Assembly (NCBI GenBank): GCA_030123645.1
Contig: JASJYE010000092.1
Span: 1-8,118, forward strand
DNA from: Candidatus Hydrogenedentota bacterium
GTDB lineage: Bacteria; Hydrogenedentota; Hydrogenedentia; Hydrogenedentales; GCA-2746185
Direction of reading: 5' to 3'
Length of the DNA stretch: 8,118 nt
In this document: positions 6,429-8,118 of the stretch, piece by piece
How positions within the stretch are numbered: position 1 is the stretch's first letter
Layout: every line of letters begins with the position of its first letter
Program-made: the position numbers and the translations under genes
Notes under the pieces: generated by a model
What the model saw: the letters and a program-made list of their open reading frames with translations, nothing else
Database searches by the model: none
What the model was told of the DNA's origin: nothing

Positions 6429-6869
6429 ATGTCACTGAAACGGTTCATAAACCACCAGCAGCCCTTCATTCAGATGGACGACCGTGCGACCGTCCAGGAT
6501 GCCATCGACAGGATGATCGAACGTAAAAAAGGCGCGGTGGTTGTTCTCCAGGACGGCGCCAGGCTCCGCGGCGTCTTCACCGAACGAGACGTGATGATCA
6601 AGATAGTGGCCGAGGGGCGAGACCCGTCCAATACCCCCCTCAAAGATGTAATGACCACGGATGTTGTCATCCTGCCCGCGTCAAGTTCACTGGACCACGC
6701 CATAAAGATCATGGGGAAAAATGGGATTCGCCACCTCCCGGTCGAAGGTAAGGACCGCAACATTATCGGCATGATTTCGCTCCGCCATCTTCTCCACGAA
6801 AAAGTTGAGATGGTTGTCGAGGAGCTAAACGCACTCGACGCGTATCAAAATGACGCTTTAGGCGGCTAG
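6429..6869 (+). CDS. Two-CBS-domain protein
   Basis: 146 residues, ATG with a strong Shine-Dalgarno (AGGAGGG, 7 nt upstream). The protein is a tandem pair of CBS motifs and little else: CBS1 at about 10-66, with AIDRMIERKKGAVVV and GVFTERDV (48-55); CBS2 at about 75-125, with VMTTDVVILPASSSL, GIRHLPV (99-105) and IIGMISLRHLL (112-122). A short helical acidic tail follows. CBS pairs form a Bateman module that binds adenine nucleotides such as AMP, ATP or SAM and act as cytoplasmic energy sensors, usually as dimers. This stand-alone form has no effector domain, so it probably acts on a partner protein not encoded here. No signal peptide. It is monocistronic as far as can be seen, behind a long structured leader and a palindromic operator. 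Family assignment is secure; ligand and partner are unknown. Confidence 0.92.
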   Translation: MSLKRFINHQQPFIQMDDRATVQDAIDRMIERKKGAVVVLQDGARLRGVFTERDVMIKIVAEGRDPSNTPLKDVMTTDVVILPASSSLDHAIKIMGKNGIRHLPVEGKDRNIIGMISLRHLLHEKVEMVVEELNALDAYQNDALGG

Positions 6870-6871
6870 TC

Positions 6872-7108
6872 CAAGGGACCCTTCGCCTCACCCCCCTGCC
6901 CGCCTCCTTCGAGAATTCACTGAAGCTTCGCCACACTTCCACGCTATTGGATGGGCCCTCGGCCCGCACTTGGTGTATCCTGAGGCGCCATGAGCTCATC
7001 CCGGACCTGCTGGTGCATTTCAAAAACCGTAACACCTTTGCCAAGCGGCCGACTACGCCGCCAGACGGCTCCGGCCTCCACTACAGGAGCCCGAAAAAGG
7101 CGTTGTAA
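6872..7108 (+). other. Possible coding remnant, unassigned
   Basis: Between the CBS and EF-hand genes one frame is open for 78 codons up to TAA 7106-7108, with no start codon and no ribosome site of its own. I count G or C at 60 of 78 third positions (about 77%), which is coding-like. Its C-terminal part reads HELIPDLLVHFKNRNTF and ends GSGLHYRSPKKAL. I do not recognise the family. It could be the tail of a decayed gene, as in the neighbouring gaps, or a chance open frame. Nothing else is visible between 6870 and 7100. Confidence 0.22.
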
Positions 7109-7131
7109 CCGGCCAGGAAGTGTTCTACACT
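7103..7131 (+). promoter_or_regulatory. Candidate promoter of the EF-hand protein gene
   Basis: TTGTAA (7103-7108, 4/6 to -35), 17-nt spacer, TACACT (7126-7131, 4/6 to -10). Predicted start near 7138, about 50 nt before ATG 7189. Moderate consensus with correct spacing and position. Confidence 0.4.
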
Positions 7132-7188
7132 AGATGGGTGGTCTGTTGAAACGAACGGTTGGCACGACTAGCAAGGAAGGGAAAAGCG

Positions 7189-7794
7189 ATGAAGAAAGCG
7201 ATGGTAACGCTCATGCTGGCGGCGTGTGTCATGTGGATGCCGCTCGCGGCGGCCCAGGATAAGGACCCCGCAAAGCCATTCCTGGGAAAATGGAACCTGA
7301 AGATGGAATTCAACGAGCGCGTTTTCGAGTCCAAGCTGACCATCACCAAGGACGAAGAAGGCAAACTGGGTGGGACCTGGGAGTCGCAACGCGGCAAGAG
7401 CAAGTTAGAAGACGTAAAAGTGAAAGAGGGTGAGTTGACCTTCGCGCGCACGATGAACCGGCAGGGGACGGAGAGGACCATCACCAGCAAAGCCAAGATT
7501 AAGGAAGGTAAACTCGTCGGCGCCATGATAACCCGGCGGGGTGAAAGGGCCTTCACGGGCATACGCCCGAAGCCCGAAGAAGCAGAACAGGCCGGGCAAG
7601 GCCGGCGCGGAGGCGGCGTGGCCGGAATGCTCCAGCGTTTGGATACCGACGGCGACGGAAAAATTCAGGAATCCGAAGCCCCCGAGCGCATGCAGCAGTT
7701 CTTTGGAATGATCGATTCCAATGGCGATGGTGAACTCGACACCACTGAGCTCGAGGCCATGATGGAGTACCGCAGGCAGCAGCAAGGAAACTAG
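7189..7794 (+). CDS. Exported beta-barrel-like protein with C-terminal EF-hand pair
   Basis: 201 residues. Start at ATG 7189, preceded by the purine-rich AAGGAAGGGAAAA ribosome site; the in-frame TTG at 7159 would add a charged 10-residue leader ahead of the signal peptide and lacks a ribosome site. Residues 1-22 are a signal peptide (KK, hydrophobic core, AAA before QD). LAAC at 10-13 resembles a lipobox, but hydrophobic sequence continues past it, so signal peptidase I is more likely. Residues ~29-125 are alternating beta strands (FLGKWNLKMEF, SKLTITKDEEGKLGGTW, LTFARTMNRQG, KLVGAMITRRG), like the small exported lipocalin-like domains of Planctomycetes-type bacteria. After a Gly/Arg linker (136-146) come two EF-hand loops, D152-E163 (DTDGDGKIQESE) and D176-E187 (DSNGDGELDTTE), with the usual acidic ligands at positions 1, 3, 5 and 12. 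They should bind calcium outside the cytoplasm. Overall function unknown; likely a single-gene transcript ending at the terminator at 7838. Confidence 0.88.
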   Translation: MKKAMVTLMLAACVMWMPLAAAQDKDPAKPFLGKWNLKMEFNERVFESKLTITKDEEGKLGGTWESQRGKSKLEDVKVKEGELTFARTMNRQGTERTITSKAKIKEGKLVGAMITRRGERAFTGIRPKPEEAEQAGQGRRGGGVAGMLQRLDTDGDGKIQESEAPERMQQFFGMIDSNGDGELDTTELEAMMEYRRQQQGN

Positions 7795-7837
7795 ACCGGA
7801 CCGCACGCGGTTCATTGGATATAGACGGTCTTGACGA

Positions 7838-7881
7838 AGCACGACCCAGCATCGAGTTGGGTCGTGCTGTTCTTCTTTATT
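7838..7881 (+). terminator. Intrinsic terminator of the EF-hand protein gene
   Basis: AGCACGACCCA (7838-7848) and TGGGTCGTGCT (7858-7868) form a perfect 11-bp stem around a 9-nt loop, followed by the T-rich run TTCTTCTTTATT. It lies 44 nt after the stop at 7794. It serves the plus strand, as no matching T-run exists on the other side. Confidence 0.9.
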
Positions 7882-7890
7882 CCGCACGCC

Positions 7891-8007
7891 CCAAGCGGGG
7901 TAGGCCTCGTGCGCAGCATCAACGATTCGCGAGACCCTCTGAGTTTAGATCTCGGGATAACTGCGAATGGGTTGGCCCGTTGCTGGGTTAATCGAGCCCA
8001 ATGCCAT
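7891..8007 (-). pseudogene. Aldehyde dehydrogenase (succinate-semialdehyde type), N-terminal remnant with in-frame stop
   Basis: Reading leftward from ATG 8005-8007, the frame gives MALGSINPATGQPIRSYPEI, a TAA at 7945-7947, then TQRVSRIVDAAHEAYPAW. INPATG at the extreme N-terminus followed ~20 residues later by a DAAHxAYxxW helix is characteristic of NAD(P)-dependent succinate-semialdehyde and related aldehyde dehydrogenases (~460 residues). Only ~38 codons remain; past Trp (7891) the match ends and the sequence runs into the terminator of the neighbouring gene. The NAD-binding fold, the catalytic Cys and Glu are absent. Both a nonsense codon and loss of over 90% of the gene mark it as dead. 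No convincing ribosome site precedes the ATG. Confidence 0.75.
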
Positions 8008-8058
8008 CGTGGTATCCGTTGCTCTTTTTGTTGCAAGTCTCTGCGAAAGTCTGAACCC

Positions 8059-8104
8059 GCACCCCATTTTCGGGTGCCACCGCCAAACTCGTTTGGGGGT
8101 GCCC
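8059..8104. repeat. Hairpin-rich repeat at the right edge
   Basis: Two adjacent perfect hairpins: GCACCC (8059-8064) with GGGTGC (8072-8077) around a 7-nt loop, then CCAAAC-TC-GTTTGG (8083-8096). GGGTGCC occurs at 8072-8078 and again at 8097-8103. The dense symmetry suggests a REP-like or other interspersed intergenic element. The window ends 14 bases later, so its limits are unknown. From 8008 to 8058 I see nothing. Confidence 0.4.
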
Positions 8105-8118
8105 AGATCGCATCGCCA

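Noticed and set aside
7198..7227. Lipoprotein signal at LAAC (residues 10-13) of the EF-hand protein
   Set aside because: The hydrophobic stretch continues past Cys13 to an AAA-QD site, which fits signal peptidase I better.
6062..7947. Stop-codon reassignment or read-through explaining the internal TAG (6062) and TAA (7945)
   Set aside because: Intact genes in the window end in TAG and TAA as real stops, and both broken genes also lack most of their length, so ordinary pseudogenes are the simpler explanation.
1..8118. CRISPR array, tRNA, rRNA, integrase or insertion sequence
   Set aside because: No regularly spaced repeats, cloverleaf, rRNA-like segment or transposase motif was seen on either strand.

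Overview
This is an 8.1 kb stretch of moderately GC-rich bacterial DNA. It holds five recognisable protein genes, one of them cut by the window edge, separated by unusually decayed intergenic DNA. The gene types suggest a free-living Gram-negative bacterium of the Planctomycetota / Hydrogenedentota / Verrucomicrobiota / Acidobacteriota kind: a secreted c-type cytochrome fused to a monooxygenase-like domain with CxxCHxPG and MPPW signatures, a FapA-type beta-helix protein, an exported beta-barrel plus EF-hand protein, and a dihydrodipicolinate-synthase-family aldolase. That taxonomic reading is inference; the window has no rRNA or marker gene.

Layout. Minus strand, positions 1-5450: the partial cytochrome gene (1-1428), a FapA/DUF342-like gene (2046-4091) behind a near-consensus sigma70 promoter and a ~195-nt leader, and a DapA/NanA-superfamily gene (4444-5337) with its own plausible promoter. 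Plus strand, positions 6200-7880: a two-CBS-domain protein (6429-6869) behind a promoter with an overlapping palindrome and a ~195-nt hairpin-rich leader, then an exported EF-hand protein (7189-7794) closed by a strong intrinsic terminator. The spacing, separate promoters and strand switches suggest mostly single-gene transcription units. Nothing here shows the intact genes acting in one pathway.

The gaps hold gene remains. Three are identifiable by reading frames that start nowhere or carry stops: the C-terminal end of a rhomboid protease (1800-1985, +), the C-terminal ~40% of an alpha-methylacyl-CoA racemase / CaiB-family CoA transferase with an in-frame TAG (5624-6115, +), and the N-terminal ~40 codons of an aldehyde dehydrogenase of the succinate-semialdehyde type with an in-frame TAA (7891-8007, -). 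A fourth, unassigned open stretch (6872-7108, +) has coding-like third positions. There is also a REP-like hairpin element (1551-1640) and a hairpin-rich repeat at the right edge (8059-8104).

I see no CRISPR array, tRNA, rRNA, integrase or transposase, and no convincing new multi-gene system. The most notable points are the cytochrome fusion whose monooxygenase-like domain has lost its copper-ligand histidines, the cluster of dead gene fragments, and the structured leaders and palindromic operator of the CBS and FapA-like genes.
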